From the NCBI RefSeq assembly GCF_964355755.1, contig NC_092672.1, forward strand, positions 27,090,501-27,154,500: 64,000 nucleotides of DNA. Reading direction: 5' to 3'. The notes beneath the pieces are model-generated. The model was given only the letters and a program-made list of their open reading frames with translations. It did not search any database and had not been told where the DNA came from. The DNA is from Antedon mediterranea (lineage: Eukaryota; Echinodermata; Crinoidea; Comatulida; Antedonidae). Numbering within the stretch: the first letter of the stretch is position 1; every line of letters begins with the position of its first letter. The position numbers and the translations under genes are program-made. Shown here piece after piece: positions 32,544-45,246 of this stretch.

Positions 32544-34173
32544 CTAATAATTATTGAATGTACTGGACGTTAGAGTGGAGGGGCACACCATTCCCGGTGA
32601 TAGTGGTTATTGCATTGCTCTTCCTCCACCTCTCTTCCTTTGTTTTTACATCATGTTTGTTTTTGTGTTCTGTTTATTTGTCTCCAAACTGTCATAAAAA
32701 AATATATAAAAAATAACCATTGCAATGAAAGGTATTGGTATATTGGTTAATAGAGACTTGTTAATAATGCATTGTGGTTCATGACCCGAATATGTTCTTC
32801 TAATTTAACCACATCAATAAAAGTCTACAACACTGCTTCATTTACAGTATAGTCTTTCCATGGAGAAATATTAATATTACTGTCTGTTCTAACCATAGAT
32901 ACATTCATTTTAGGATTTTATTATAGTTTACTGTTCTTCAGGGGCTAATTAAAAGTCAGTTTAAACATGATTATGAATACAACAATCTTGTGCCCTCAAT
33001 TTCTAAAAGTATTATTTTTTATCTGTCTTGTAGTTACCATACTGTGAAAGGTGTAGTAATTAAACTAAAATACTAGTTGAATATCAATCAATCAATCAAT
33101 ATAAACTGGACTCAATGATTAATAATCATATTTCAATTTCCCAATGGTACTTTAACAACTTTTAGGGGCTATAACGCAATGTAATTACAGAGAGTAATCA
33201 TGTGTATATCTTTTTAAAATGAATTGTATATAAGTGCATAGACCGTGGACAAGTTTTTGTGACATCATATATAAAGTCAATAAGCATATTATGTGAATAA
33301 ACACTAAATATGAAAATAGACTGTAAGGAGTGGTAGGCAGTTGGTGCTACAAATTGGTTGAATTTTTAGTTGATTTGTAAAGTCAGTATAGTTTCAATTT
33401 CAAGTCCAAGTTGAGTCATTATTATATAAATGTGCACTGCACTGTAGTTCATATTAAAAGATGAACATCAATTTACATTATTTGCATACTCAGATTTAAT
33501 GCTTCAGCCTTTACAGTATTAGTTTCTATCTTTTAAACATTAAGAGTGAGAGCAAGACTATTACATGGCTAAAGACAATTATTTATTTTAGAGATTAAGA
33601 GTGGGATCAAGATGATAAAAATTGAAAAATCCACACCGGCTAATTGTTCAAATATTAATTCTACATTTTTCTATTTAGGTAATTTATATTTTTTAACATT
33701 GGGGTACGGTAAACAAACAAATAGCATTGAACGTGTATCCATAATCACCAAAGATATAATTATGAATGCCTCTAAAAAGTGTTATTTGTTAAATTTTGGG
33801 TTTTTTATTGATCTTTTAGGATTTATATTAAAATAGTAATCGTGACATGTTTCAATCTTAACGCCTACGAGTTGGTTTTGCACACTTGTTGTTAAAATCC
33901 CTTGATTTGATTGGTTACATCTGTTGGTATATAGATGCATTGTCAGATTTTAAAATCATTTTACGGTGCTGAGAATTGTTGACGTTGAACTACGAAGTAC
34001 ATTGTGTTCTCGTCAAAATACAGGAACTAAGGGAAGAGTGAGTAAAGTCTCACTCTTCCCTGGGCACAAGAAAGAAAAGAAATTATTATTTCAGTCTTAC
34101 ATCAATAACAAGTATAAGGTTAGTTAATGATCATTTTCTCTTATTAAGCTGTAATGTAGTAACATTTATAATA
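32544..34173. other. No gene seen; dispersed repeat pieces
   Basis: 32765-32860 resembles 43528-43610. An ATCA repeat lies at 33084-33100. The frame at 33612-33836 has no recognisable domain. A short perfect hairpin lies at 34029-34058. Confidence 0.35.
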
Positions 34174-34505
34174 ACTAGATTTAATTCGTCACTATGACGA
34201 ATTATAGGTTATATGCATTGATTTAGATAAAGATAATTGATTTTAAAAGATATATTGATTGATTGATTTTCTCAGAATCTTTAATTATTTATAATATATG
34301 ATAGGTCCTTGCTAACGCGAGCACCATAGCCGGTATCACAATCCGATCAAAGATCCATATGCGTATAATGTCATAAACCACATTTGTTGTTACATGATAA
34401 TAAAGACATAAGTTAATTTTATCTAGATTTCATTATAATTCATGTGTATAATCTATACACTAAGAAATAAATTTGAACAAACAATACGGAAAATAAAAAA
34501 AATCT

Positions 34506-34585
34506 TATTTAGTTCCCAAGGTGAGACTCGATCTCGGTACCTTGAATGCCATAGACACGAGCACAGACCATTGAGCCATACACAA
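34506..34585 (-). other. tRNA-like sequence, degenerate
   Basis: Minus strand TGGCTCAATGGT (A-box-like) and GATCGAGTC (T-loop/B-box-like) at tRNA-like spacing. The other arms do not fold well. Probably a SINE or pseudo-tRNA. Confidence 0.35.
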
Positions 34586-35563
34586 CTGACTAAAAGTTGC
34601 AGAAAAATTCCTCCGTGTATTTACTATGCAGTAACCACTTTGGTGCAAATAGATTTTTACATACCGCAATGAATTATAATTTTTTACTATGATGACATCT
34701 TTAAAATGTAAACAAATGATGCACTGTCAAACTATATACTTTTAACTTTAATATATGAACTTTTGAAGGAAGAAAGTTAATGTTAAGTTTGTTATTTTGG
34801 CCTAAGAAAATGTCATAATTTGTTTGATTGTCGAAATTATTTTTTTTAAATTTAATATGCAATTAATGATGACTTAATCAACTTTTGTTCTCTTAATTTG
34901 ATAATAAATCATATATATGATACATACACTTCAAGAAAATGAAATAAAAAATAGGTGTTCCCCTGCATTCTGACGATATATATTAATTTTAAAATTTAGC
35001 ATATTTTCACCATTTTGTTAACTTATACGTGCGTAGCCAGTCACTTTTGACGTGGTCGTATAACGCAATTTCGAGTTGAAATGTGAATCAAATATGATGA
35101 TATTAATAAAGAAAGATTGTAAAACAGAAATCGGGCATAAAGAGTGCGCATTAACGTTTAACGCGCAGTGCGCGTGCAAAAATCTGCGCACTCATGGCAA
35201 TTTTTTAATCGCTTAAAATTGCATGAAACGTACTCTAATTTCAACGAAAATAAATTTTGACCATTTTGAACATTTTAAGCGCGCGTACGCAAGCGTTATA
35301 TGCGCTACGCACGTGATTGTATTGCCATATGATGAAATATGACCTGAAATTTATGAGTACCAAATTTTGTTTAATTGTGATTCATGCTTGTGAAGATATG
35401 ATTACAAACGTGATTTCGTAAAATCGCGCGTAGACCGCGTAATTTTTGATTGCGCATCGTGAAAATATAACCACATAAGGAATATACTCTAAAAACTTGA
35501 CTTAGCTAGATGAAACTGATGCCAAGATAATTCACGGACAAAATAGTGCTAAGGAAAGAATAA

Positions 35564-36951
35564 ACTAGACATGAAACTCGTCACTTTGACGAGTTAGTTA
35601 TCCGCTCGACAAACGCCACGTGCACGTCATACGTTGGAATGACCTGAACTGAAGAATATGATATGTTGTTAGTGCTAAATTCTGTCTATTTTGTGTCATA
35701 TAGTATATACATTTTAAAGTACACAGTATAATCTGTATACACGTAATTTAAATTTTTAGGCATGATTATGTCATAAAAATTAAATATTTTTAACACATGC
35801 ATAAGATAGTTGATTGACCTAGACAATATTAAAATCTCGGAGAAAAAGGAATACAGATAAGCGTGATGCGCTCCATTTAATGTGATGAGCAATAAATGAA
35901 AGAGACAAAAATCATATATTTTACATTCGTGTGGCCATATGATGATGTCACAATGTCCGGTTAGCCATATTGATTAATGATCCTATATCTACAACTCATC
36001 ACCTTCCAGAATATGTAAGTAAAAAAAAGTTTACCTCGTAGTTTAGAATCTATGATTGTTTAAAAAAAGGCATAATTTTGACGAATTTTTGAATTATTTC
36101 TTTAAAAACACGCACAAATTGTATAATTCGACGTGCTCGTATGACGTAATTGTAAGTCTAAATTGTTTTAAAATTTGATAAAATTACTATAAAAGGCTGG
36201 AAAGACATAATTCACGCAAAAAAAGATGTTTTTAGCGCTACGTGCGGACCACGCGCGTAAAATTGTTCGCGCGCGTGGGAATTTTTGACATGCTCAAAAT
36301 GTCATGATCAGCGTAGAAAATTGATTAGAAATTAATTTTGCGCATTTTAAATTTTAAATGCGCGTGCGTGCGTAACTTCGTTTAAAAAATGCCATTTTTA
36401 GTGCACAAAAAGTTAGCGCAAGATATAAATTAAACTTTTGCTAAGTTTCAACTTACATAGTTATATGGTTTTCAATCTATGTTAAATACGGGAAATTCAT
36501 AAAATCACGCGTAAGTCACGTTACGCATTTCTGACGTCATTCACAATAGTAGGTGCACAACTTCACGTGAATGCCCATATGTTGACAAAGTTATGAAATG
36601 TTATGTTTACACATTTTTTATATAAGTGAGACACAAAAATAGAGGAGAAATGCGCGTGCGCGCGTAACGTCTTGTAAAACATGGCATTTTTAATCCACAA
36701 AAAGTTTGCCCTTGATATGACTTAAATTTTCAGAAAGTGTCAAAATAAAATTATGCTTGGTTTTTAGCCTATGATCAATCATACAAAATCATAAAATCGC
36801 ACGTAAGTCACGTTGCGCAACTCTGACGTCATTCAAAATAGGAGGTGCACAACTTCATGTAAATGCCCATATGTTGACAAAGTTATGAAATGTTATGTAT
36901 ACAAGTTTTTGAGATACGCGAGACACAAAAATGGAGGAGAAAGAAAAAAGA
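35564..36951 (+). mobile_element. Inner Helentron-like unit 1 (no 3' hairpin)
   Basis: Starts ACTAGACATGA, hairpin AACTCGTCA-ctt-TGACGAGTT (35575-35595), then GTTATCCGCT. It runs directly into the next unit with the same start. It contains repeated segments of about 300 bases (for example 36360-36650 and 36655-36945). Confidence 0.55.
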
Positions 36952-38373
36952 ACTAGACATGAAACTCGTCATTTTGACGAGTTAGTTATCCGCTCGACAA
37001 ACGCCACGCGCACGTCATACGTTGGAATTTTGCACACAGAAAAAGATTATGGCATTATTACCTGAACTGAAGAATATGATGTGTTGTTAGTGCTGAATGC
37101 TGTATATTTTGTGTCATATAGTATACACAGTATAATCTGTATACATGTCACAAACAGTGTAAAATAGGTGAAATTACGGGACCCGTATTTTATTTTAATT
37201 TTCAAAAGGAAACGCGAAGGTACAGTAGTAATTTCGGAAGAAAATTATCTCAGCAACAACATATTAACGTTTAGAAGAAATTTGAATACGTGAAATATTA
37301 ATGCGCGCTTTTTTAAATGTAATGAACTATGACGCAAAAGATGAAAATATGACTTTGTTTATTTAACTGGCCATATGATGACGTCACAACATCTGATTGG
37401 CGAAAAGTTCACATGATTTCGTATCTACAATCCCATAGCTTCCTGAAAACGTTTTAATCGTGATTATCACATTTTATTCTTACGAGCTATAACAGATTAA
37501 AATTTACTGTAAAGATGAAATTAATGATGCTGTTAATTAAAATTTTTGGGCATGGTGACGTCATAAAAATTAAAATATTTTTAACTCATGCGTAAGATAG
37601 TTGATTGACCTAGACAATATTAAAATCTCAGAGAAAAAGGAATACAGATAGGCGTGATGCGCTCCATTGAATATGATGAGCAATAACGAAAGAGACAAAA
37701 ATCCTATATTTTACATTCGTGTGGCCATACGATGACGTCACAATGTCCGGTTAGCCATATTGATTCATGATCCGATTTCTACAACTCATCAACTTCCAGA
37801 ATATGTAACACAATTAATGTAAAAGAAATGCTCATACGCGTTCCCTGCGCCGTGCGCGCCTAAAAATGTGCGCACCAGTGGGAAGTTTCTAAACGCTTGA
37901 AATGACCTGAAACGTGCTCTAATTTAAGCAGAAATTAATTTGAAGCATTTTAAAATTTCAAACGCCATTTACGCGCACACTTTCTAATGTTACATGCCAT
38001 TTTTAATCCATAGAAAGTTAGCTTATGATGTAAATTAAACTTTGGCTAAGTTTCAATTTAAAATGTTATTTGGTTTTTGACCTATGTTAAATACGCGAAA
38101 TTCATAAAATCGCGCGAAAATCACGTTGCGCAATTGCAAACGTCGTGAAAACCTTCGCTGCACAACTTCACGTGAATGGCGATATGTTGAGAAAGTTACG
38201 AAACGTTATGTTTGCAATTGTTTTTGAGATACGCGTGACACAAAAATTACAGAAAGAAGAATGGGGTAAAAAAAAAAATATGATTTCGTACAATTACAAG
38301 AGGTTATCCAGCAAAAAAAAAAAAAAAAAGTAACACTACAATAACAAAGGTTATCCGCTTGAGGCGGATAACC
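36952..38373 (+). mobile_element. Inner Helentron-like unit 2 with 3' hairpin
   Basis: Starts with the same ACTAGACATGA and hairpin (36963-36983), then GTTATCCGCT. It ends with GGTTATCCGC-ttgag-GCGGATAACC (38349-38373), which repeats the subterminal 5' motif. It is clearly homologous to unit 1, head to tail. Confidence 0.6.
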
Positions 38374-38678
38374 AATAAATAAATAAAGATTCTGACAGGA
38401 TCAAGAGGTTATATGCATTAATGCATATAACCTAATTATGTTTGTGATTACAGAAAACAATTTAGGCCTACTCTTAATGGGGTGCAATCAGGTGGTATCA
38501 TAGATAGATAAAAGCGTTTAATTTATTTCAATATAAACTTGTCTAGTTATTAATAAATGTGTAAAAGATGTTATTCTGTGAATTAAGCAGAGAGTAGGAC
38601 AATTTTTTTTTCGTCTAGCTCATATTTCCGTTTTTAAGAAGCTGTGGTTTGCGCAAGTAGGGCTTAAAAAAGAACAAA

Positions 38679-39365
38679 CTAACAAATCTTTTTTTTATAA
38701 TGCCGTACCCCAGCTGGGTAGAACGAGTACTTGTAACGGTCCGTCTGCGCGTTCATCGTCCTCATCCTACCACTTCTAACGATAACGGAGCTGATAAAGT
38801 CGTTATGAAGAGGATGATTGGTGTCTTCCAATATAGCATGGAACACATCGGCAAGACGTTCGCTGTATAAAAAGTCAAGCGTTTGAACAGACGAACCAAT
38901 ACATTTCCCCGCTTTACCCAGCACCTTTTCAATTCGGTGGTTATCCCCCTTACTGATATTCCCTGCCCAGCCCAACATACAATAACACCAAAATATATAA
39001 CATCACTGATGAGTAGGCCTAAAACATTCTACAAATATCTTGCTTTACCCAAAATGAACCGAGTTTCCTCAGGCAGTAGGCCTACAGCCTTGTATTTAAC
39101 TTCTTAACTATATTATGGTCAACATGATCCACCCATTTAAGCTTATAATAGTCAAACACTACTCACAGATACTTATAATTGTTAAAAATCTTTACCTCCT
39201 TTCCATTAACGTATACCGGGTCCATACAGCCAGACCTATTGTGTTTTTGAAAATCAATCCGCATTTCTTTCGTTTTATTTATGTTTAGTTCAAGAAAAGT
39301 ATTGCCACAGTAATCGGAAAATTTCACGCATTCCGCGCCACACTTACTTCATATCATTACTTTTA
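38679..39365 (-). pseudogene. LINE reverse transcriptase C-terminal part
   Basis: Minus strand: a segment with NTFLELNINKTKEM, a frame-broken middle with NYKYL, then WAGNISKGD, LERLADV-type residues and NDFISSVIVRSGRMRT near the end. This order is typical of the end of many animal LINE ORF2 proteins. Several stops interrupt it. It belongs with 42361-43000, the endonuclease-side part of the same or a similar element. Confidence 0.6.
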
Positions 39366-39370
39366 AATTT

Positions 39371-42355
39371 ACTCTAGTAGCTAGATCAACTTTCGTATGC
39401 ACTTTGAGGTCCAGAGAATTTCACTTCAGAAATTGGTTTAGGGTGGTCAAACAATCATTTTTGGCTTGGTTACACATTTTGAAAATGTGGCGAAAGGTCA
39501 AAAGGTCAGGGTCAAAGGTTATAAGATCAAACACCATTATGTCCTTAAATCTCGACAACCACTGGTCACAGCAAGGTAATTTTGGTCTCAAATTGATCAG
39601 AAGGTATACATTCATATTCAGTTTAATGAAACATTTTAGTCGAAAATGACCGGAAATGCCATTTCTGACCTTTGACCCATAAACCAGGGCATGTCTGTAT
39701 CTCCGTAACTATTGGCCGTAGAGACTTGAATTTGGGCTCAAATTGTTCGAAATATACATTTAGTTATTTGTTACACATTTTGAACAATGTTACAAAAGGT
39801 CAAAAGGTCAAGGCAGGGGTTATATAAATAAACACAAATAGGTATTTGTATCTCGGCAACCACTGGTCACAGCGAGTAAATTTTGGTCTCAAAATGTTCA
39901 GAAGGTATACATTTATATTCAGTCTAATGAAACATTTTAGTCGAAAATGACCGGAAATGACATTTCTGACCTTTGACATACATACCAGGGCATCTTCTTA
40001 TCTCTGTAAGTACAGGTCGTAGAAACTTAAATTTAGTATCAAATTGTTAGAAATACACATATTTACATTCATTCTAACAGAAAATTTGGATAAAAGATGA
40101 TCAGAAATACTATTAATTACTAATCTTTTAAATGAAAAACATATCTACCCAACTTATCATTAGACAGTAATGTTATGCAATAATTGATGCTTAATAATTT
40201 CATTATAGGAATTAAAACAAATCCTTTACTGTTTGTAATAATTGTACTTTTGCTATAATAATGATAGAAAGTATTGTTGACCCCCGAACGTTCAAACATT
40301 TTGAGAATGCTAAAAGTAATTTACTGTAGTTACCTGAATAAAAGCCTCGGGCATTTATTTATTCAGGGAAGGCGTTTATTTTGTTGGGTGTAATAATGGT
40401 AACATGTATAATCTAATAAATACACCCCAGATATATATATGAAAAAAAATATATATATATAATAAGAATAATAACGAGATTAAACCTCATTCTATCCTGG
40501 TGGAAGTACAATCATGTAATAAAAGGTATCGGAGACCACAATAATAGACCAAGTCATTGTCATTATTACGTAACACTGTTGCATAATAGTTTTGAATGTC
40601 AACGACAAAACGTATACATATACACGTCTGTTCCCAGTGTAGATAATAAAACAATATATATTTCTGGAGATTTATTATCAATACCACTAGAAACTTTGAC
40701 ATGTTTTAGGTACTGAATGCATTGACAATAAAAGCATCAGAAGTTTATCATGATAAAATCATACTACAACACTGTACTACAGTACACAAGGGTGTTTTCA
40801 GGAAAGCTGGACATATTGTACAATATTAATGAAACTATGTATTGGCATTTAAAACTATGCAAAAGATTGTTGTCAAATTTGTAGTTACAAACAAATAGAT
40901 GATAGAATGAAGATCCATTATGAGTGCAATCGTGTCCGGATAATGATGTGTCATTGTTTTATATCATTATACTGGCACCTGAAGGAGAAGATTCATTTAA
41001 TGGAATCTATCACTTTTATTTTAAAAGACAGAAACATTTCGTTAAAAAGCATAAAGAGGAAAACGAATCATGTATTAAGTACCTTTTATCAGTTGAGAAA
41101 CGAAATACAATTATTAAAATTGTGTATTCCTTCAAATAAACGCCACCATTCCCTCCAATAGAACACCATGTGGAATAAACGCCCCGCCACTTGCATTTAC
41201 ACAATAATTGTATCACGTCAACACATTTCATTAACTACCATAATCTACAATTTACCAAGCATTTTGACATAATTTTATCACTTTTTTATATTAATTGTGC
41301 AGTATTTTTTTACATCTAGGTGGTATTTATTTGATTATACATGTTACCATATTATACCCCAAATAAAGATGCCTCCTTTCCCCCTAAAAACCCTTTTGAA
41401 CAATAAATGCCTGGGGCGTTTAATCGGATACATATGGCAAGTTACTTCTAGCATTCTGAAAAGAACTGTTGAGCTTAAAGTTTCTATCAAAATGTCCTCG
41501 GGGAAAGCAATAACTAGTACTTGAAATTAAAACAATTTAAAGTATCAGTTATTGCATAACATTACTGTCTAAGGATAAGTTGTGTAGATATGTTTTTTGT
41601 TTGAAACATTAGTAATAGTATTTCTGTTCATCTTTTAACCACATTTTCTATTACAATGAATGTAAATATGTATATTTCGAACAATTTGATACCAAATTTA
41701 AGTTTCTACGACCTGTACTTACAGAGATATGAAGATGCCCTGGTATGTGGGTCAAAGGTCAGAAATGGCATTTCTGATCATTTTTGACTAAAATGCCCCA
41801 TTAGATGGAATATAAATGCATGCCTTCTGAATATTTTGAGACCAAAATTGACTTGCTGCGACCAGTGGTTGCCGAGATACAAGTACCTTTTTTTATTCAA
41901 ATAACCCTTGACCTTGACCCTTTGACCTTTTGTAACATTTTTCAAAATGTGTAACAAATAACAAAATATATATTTCGAAGAATTTAAAACCAAATTCAAG
42001 TGTCTACGACCAGTAGTTACGGAGATACATACATGCCCTGGGTTGTGGGTCAAAGGTCAGAAATAGCATTTCCGGTCATTTTTTTACTAAAATGTCCCAT
42101 TAGACTGAATATAAATGTATACCTTCCGATTAATTTAAGACCAAAATTACCTCGTTGTGACCAGTGGTTGTTGAGATTTAAGGACATATTTATGTTTGGT
42201 CTTATGACCTTTCACCTTGACCTTTTGACCTTTCGCCACATTTTCAAAATGTGTAACCAAGCCAAATATGATTGTTTGACCACCCTAAACCAATTTCTGA
42301 AGTCAAATTCTCTGGACCTCAAAGTGCATACGAAAGTTGATCTAGCTACTAGAGT
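39371..42355. mobile_element. 3 kb inverted-repeat element inserted in LINE
   Basis: 39371-40270 and 41520-42355 are reverse complements, separated by a spacer of about 1.25 kb. Ends are ACTCTAGTAGCTAGATC and complement, flanked by AATTT (39366-39370 and 42356-42360). The arms carry the AGGTCA-type modules. The spacer has open frames at 40907-41161 and 41297-41524 without recognisable domains. Confidence 0.7.
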
Positions 42356-42360
42356 AATTT

Positions 42361-43000
42361 GCTTTCGACTTTATGTGTACTCTAATTTGTTCTTACGTAT
42401 TACTCGTTTCAACTCCTTCTGAATACCTTTAGCTTGGGCAACGTCACCAATATTAAAAGCTCGTATTTATTTCTTAATAACTATCTCAATTAAGTTTTCA
42501 TTGATCCATGGTTTAAAATTACCATACACTTTTACTTTCCTAATTGGATCACATTATCTGTACAAAAGTTGATAGAGGCAGTAACAGTTTCCGCCAATTC
42601 AACCACATTCTCAGAATTGTCCTTGAAAACATTCCAGACTGTCATTTTGAACACAAATTGAAGTTGTTCAATTGCTTCATTAGACCACTTCTTTACCGTA
42701 ACCATCTTCGGCTTTTGGGCGGTACTTTGTTGTAGATGCACCAGGTTATGATCTGATAAACCCAGGTTAGGTAATTTCCGTGATGTGAAGGCATCCTTTA
42801 CGTTTGAATAACAGAGACCAAGCGTGTACTGCACTTTACGTGTTGGTAAAAATAAATACTGCTCCTATATAATGTACAGTGGTTAAAGTCCCCGCTCACG
42901 ACGATGAGCATCAGGATATGCGATTTCTATCTCGCCAATGACATTACTCAATTCTGCTCTAGCTTCCCTAGCGTTCTTGTCGTTCTATCTATCTGTCATA
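42361..43000 (-). pseudogene. LINE endonuclease C-terminus and linker
   Basis: Minus strand 42834-42532 encodes LGLCYSNVKDAF and LPNLGLSDHNLVHL, the end of an apurinic endonuclease with its SDH motif. A linker with FKPWINENL follows. Stops and frameshifts occur upstream (about 42850-43000) and downstream. Most of the first half of the reverse transcriptase is absent. Confidence 0.65.
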
Positions 43001-45220
43001 GACCTGCCAATTGGCAGATAACAAGGTAGACAAGGTAGGTAGACTATCTATATTGTCCTCTGCTGCTTGTACAATGAATAAAACATATAGTGTAATTCAG
43101 GGACGACAGGCACCCTTTATATTTGTAAAAAAAAAGAAAAACGAAAGGAAAAGAAAGGAATTTAAAAAAAGGAGTAAAATACAGTCACGGACTAACAGTA
43201 TATATTTCGTATTACATTACGCAATAAATTATATTAACTTAAAAATCAGTCTGTGCAGACTAACCAAGGTCTGGGTGAACCACCCAGCCCCTGGAATGCG
43301 CGTACTGCATGTAATGTTATAACTTTGCCGTCGCCCGAAATTTCCTGTTTTTTTCTATTCAGTTTTGTAATTATCGCAGAGATTAAACAAAAGAAAAGAC
43401 ATACTGTTAATATGATATGCATTATGTAAGATACGTTATTCACATTGTGACGTCAACATACCCCATGGAAAGTTATATTGTGTATATTGTCCTCTTGAAA
43501 TATATTGTTCAGACTCTCTAAATGCATTTTGGTTCAATGAACCGAGTATATGTTCTTCTAACCACAGCAATAAAAGTCTACAACACCAGTTCATAGTCTT
43601 TCTATGGTACTAAATTTCTCTATTGTACTCTTTTCTAGGCAACCCACGGACATCTACTCAACTGTATCAATACCTATTTATATTGATATATTTAATTTCC
43701 TCAACAAATTGATGTAAATAAATATTGAGCTATAATAAGCATTGCATTTTGCGATTTTTTCGGGACTTCCCCTAGACGATGTACTGTACGTTCGCATTGA
43801 ACTTGAATGCAACGCAAACAAAATACTGAGTGAATGAAATCGGCAACAACATGTTATCGTCCTTTAATTAGTTAAGTGTGTTTATTGGAGGGAAAAGTAT
43901 AATCGTTTTGCTCATTGGTACTGGTAGCATGCTACATGAGAGTGCCTTTTCCTGTAAATTATAGGTGCCATTTATCATGAATTTTATGTGCTAGAGTACC
44001 ATTTCCAGCCATCTGGGGCGTCATTTAACAACGTTCGCTTCGCCATAGGTCATGTCGACGGCCCTGGACAAGCACCTTTTTTTAGGCCAAGCAAGACTTG
44101 CGCGAGTACCCTGCTGTGACGCTTTTACTCAAAATAGGCATGTGGAGGAAAAATGCCACCTTTTCATAGGCTAGTAGTTTTCATATTTAAAATCAATATC
44201 AATTTTTAATACATTTATAATAATCTGAGAGTGCTATTTTCGACCATCTAGAGGTGTTATATTTTCACAATCTCCGCAACTCAGCCCCCACCATGGTGGG
44301 GATGAGTTGGAGTGGACTCTATACAGTTGCCTCTTCCCGCCACCCCCTTCCCGCGTCCACCACTTTAAAAAAAATTCTGGATCAGCCCCTGTAATTTAAC
44401 CAAAGTTCTAGTAAAGTTACAATCATGTATAAATTAGCAGATGGGTCCAATGGTCATCAGATTTTACACCCATACCTTGCAGAATAAAGTGAAATTAGCT
44501 TCTTTTAAATGTTTTCACAGATTAAAACTTATATAGGGATACTAGAAAAAAGCTTAAACAATTTAATAGTCTGATAAACCAACACGTCAAAGTGCAAATA
44601 AAATATAATTCTTTTTCTCGATTGTACAGTATGTATTGGTATTTCTGTTGCTTTCACTCATTGTTCTGCTAAAGCAAACTCCTAATAAAAATTGAACAAT
44701 AGTCATAGAATATCTTTTGCTTAACAAAGACTAGTATCAAACTGTTCATCGTACTTTTTCACCTTTGTATTGTTATTTTAGTTTTCGCTGAAAGAAAAGA
44801 CATACTGTTAGGCCTACTGTTACAACGATCAACGTCGAGCGATACGTGTCTGTAAATAAAGAGTTGCGAATGAATTGCATATTTTCACCTGAAAAATAAA
44901 CATATGGTCATTGGTCCCTGGATGTATTGACGCTTGATATTAAAGCTACCAATCAAATTAGCACAAAAGTGTATTCTTTGCGTGAGAAGCTTGATATGCA
45001 TTATGTAAGATACGTTATTCACAGTGGGACGTTATCATACCCCATGGGAAGTTATACTGTGTACATTGTCCTCTTGAAATGTATTAGTCTACAACTGCAA
45101 AGAAAAGAACACACAATGTGTAGGTGCAAACCTCATCATTTTTTCTCAGATACACTACAATAAATAATGAAAAATATGCACAATATGTAATTTATTATCT
45201 AGTATTTATTTATTTTACAG
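43001..45220. other. Repeat-rich region upstream of the NACHT gene
   Basis: 43400-43500 and 44975-45092 share gatatgcattatgtaagata and ccccatgg(g)aagttata with each other. 43640-44060 contains pieces related to the CAGGGGCGG repeat. A hAT-like right end (ctggatcagcccctg) occurs at 44382-44396. I see no supported coding sequence. The last 150 bases may include promoter DNA of the gene that follows. Confidence 0.4.
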
Positions 45221-45246
45221 ACGAGGGGCTACTATACTTTTTTTAA
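45221..45246 (+). other. 5' UTR part of the second exon of the NACHT gene
   Basis: tattttacag just before 45221 is a good splice acceptor, and no other start codon lies between it and the ATG at 45247. This implies at least one upstream noncoding exon that I could not place. Confidence 0.45.

Larger units (their letters stand above)
34174..38433 (+). mobile_element. Outer Helentron-like element with matched hairpin ends
   Basis: The 5' end is ACTAGA followed by a hairpin TAATTCGTCA-cta-TGACGAATTA (34182-34204). The next 14 bases, AGGTTATATGCATT (34206-34219), recur exactly as one arm of a perfect 28-base palindrome at the 3' end (38406-38433). No Rep/helicase coding sequence is visible. It contains the inner element array. 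The assignment to Helentron-type rolling-circle elements is inference from the end structure. Confidence 0.55.

Noticed and set aside
43011-43322. 103-residue frame with a lysine-rich middle
   Set aside because: The lysine run comes from an A-rich microsatellite, and the rest matches nothing I know.
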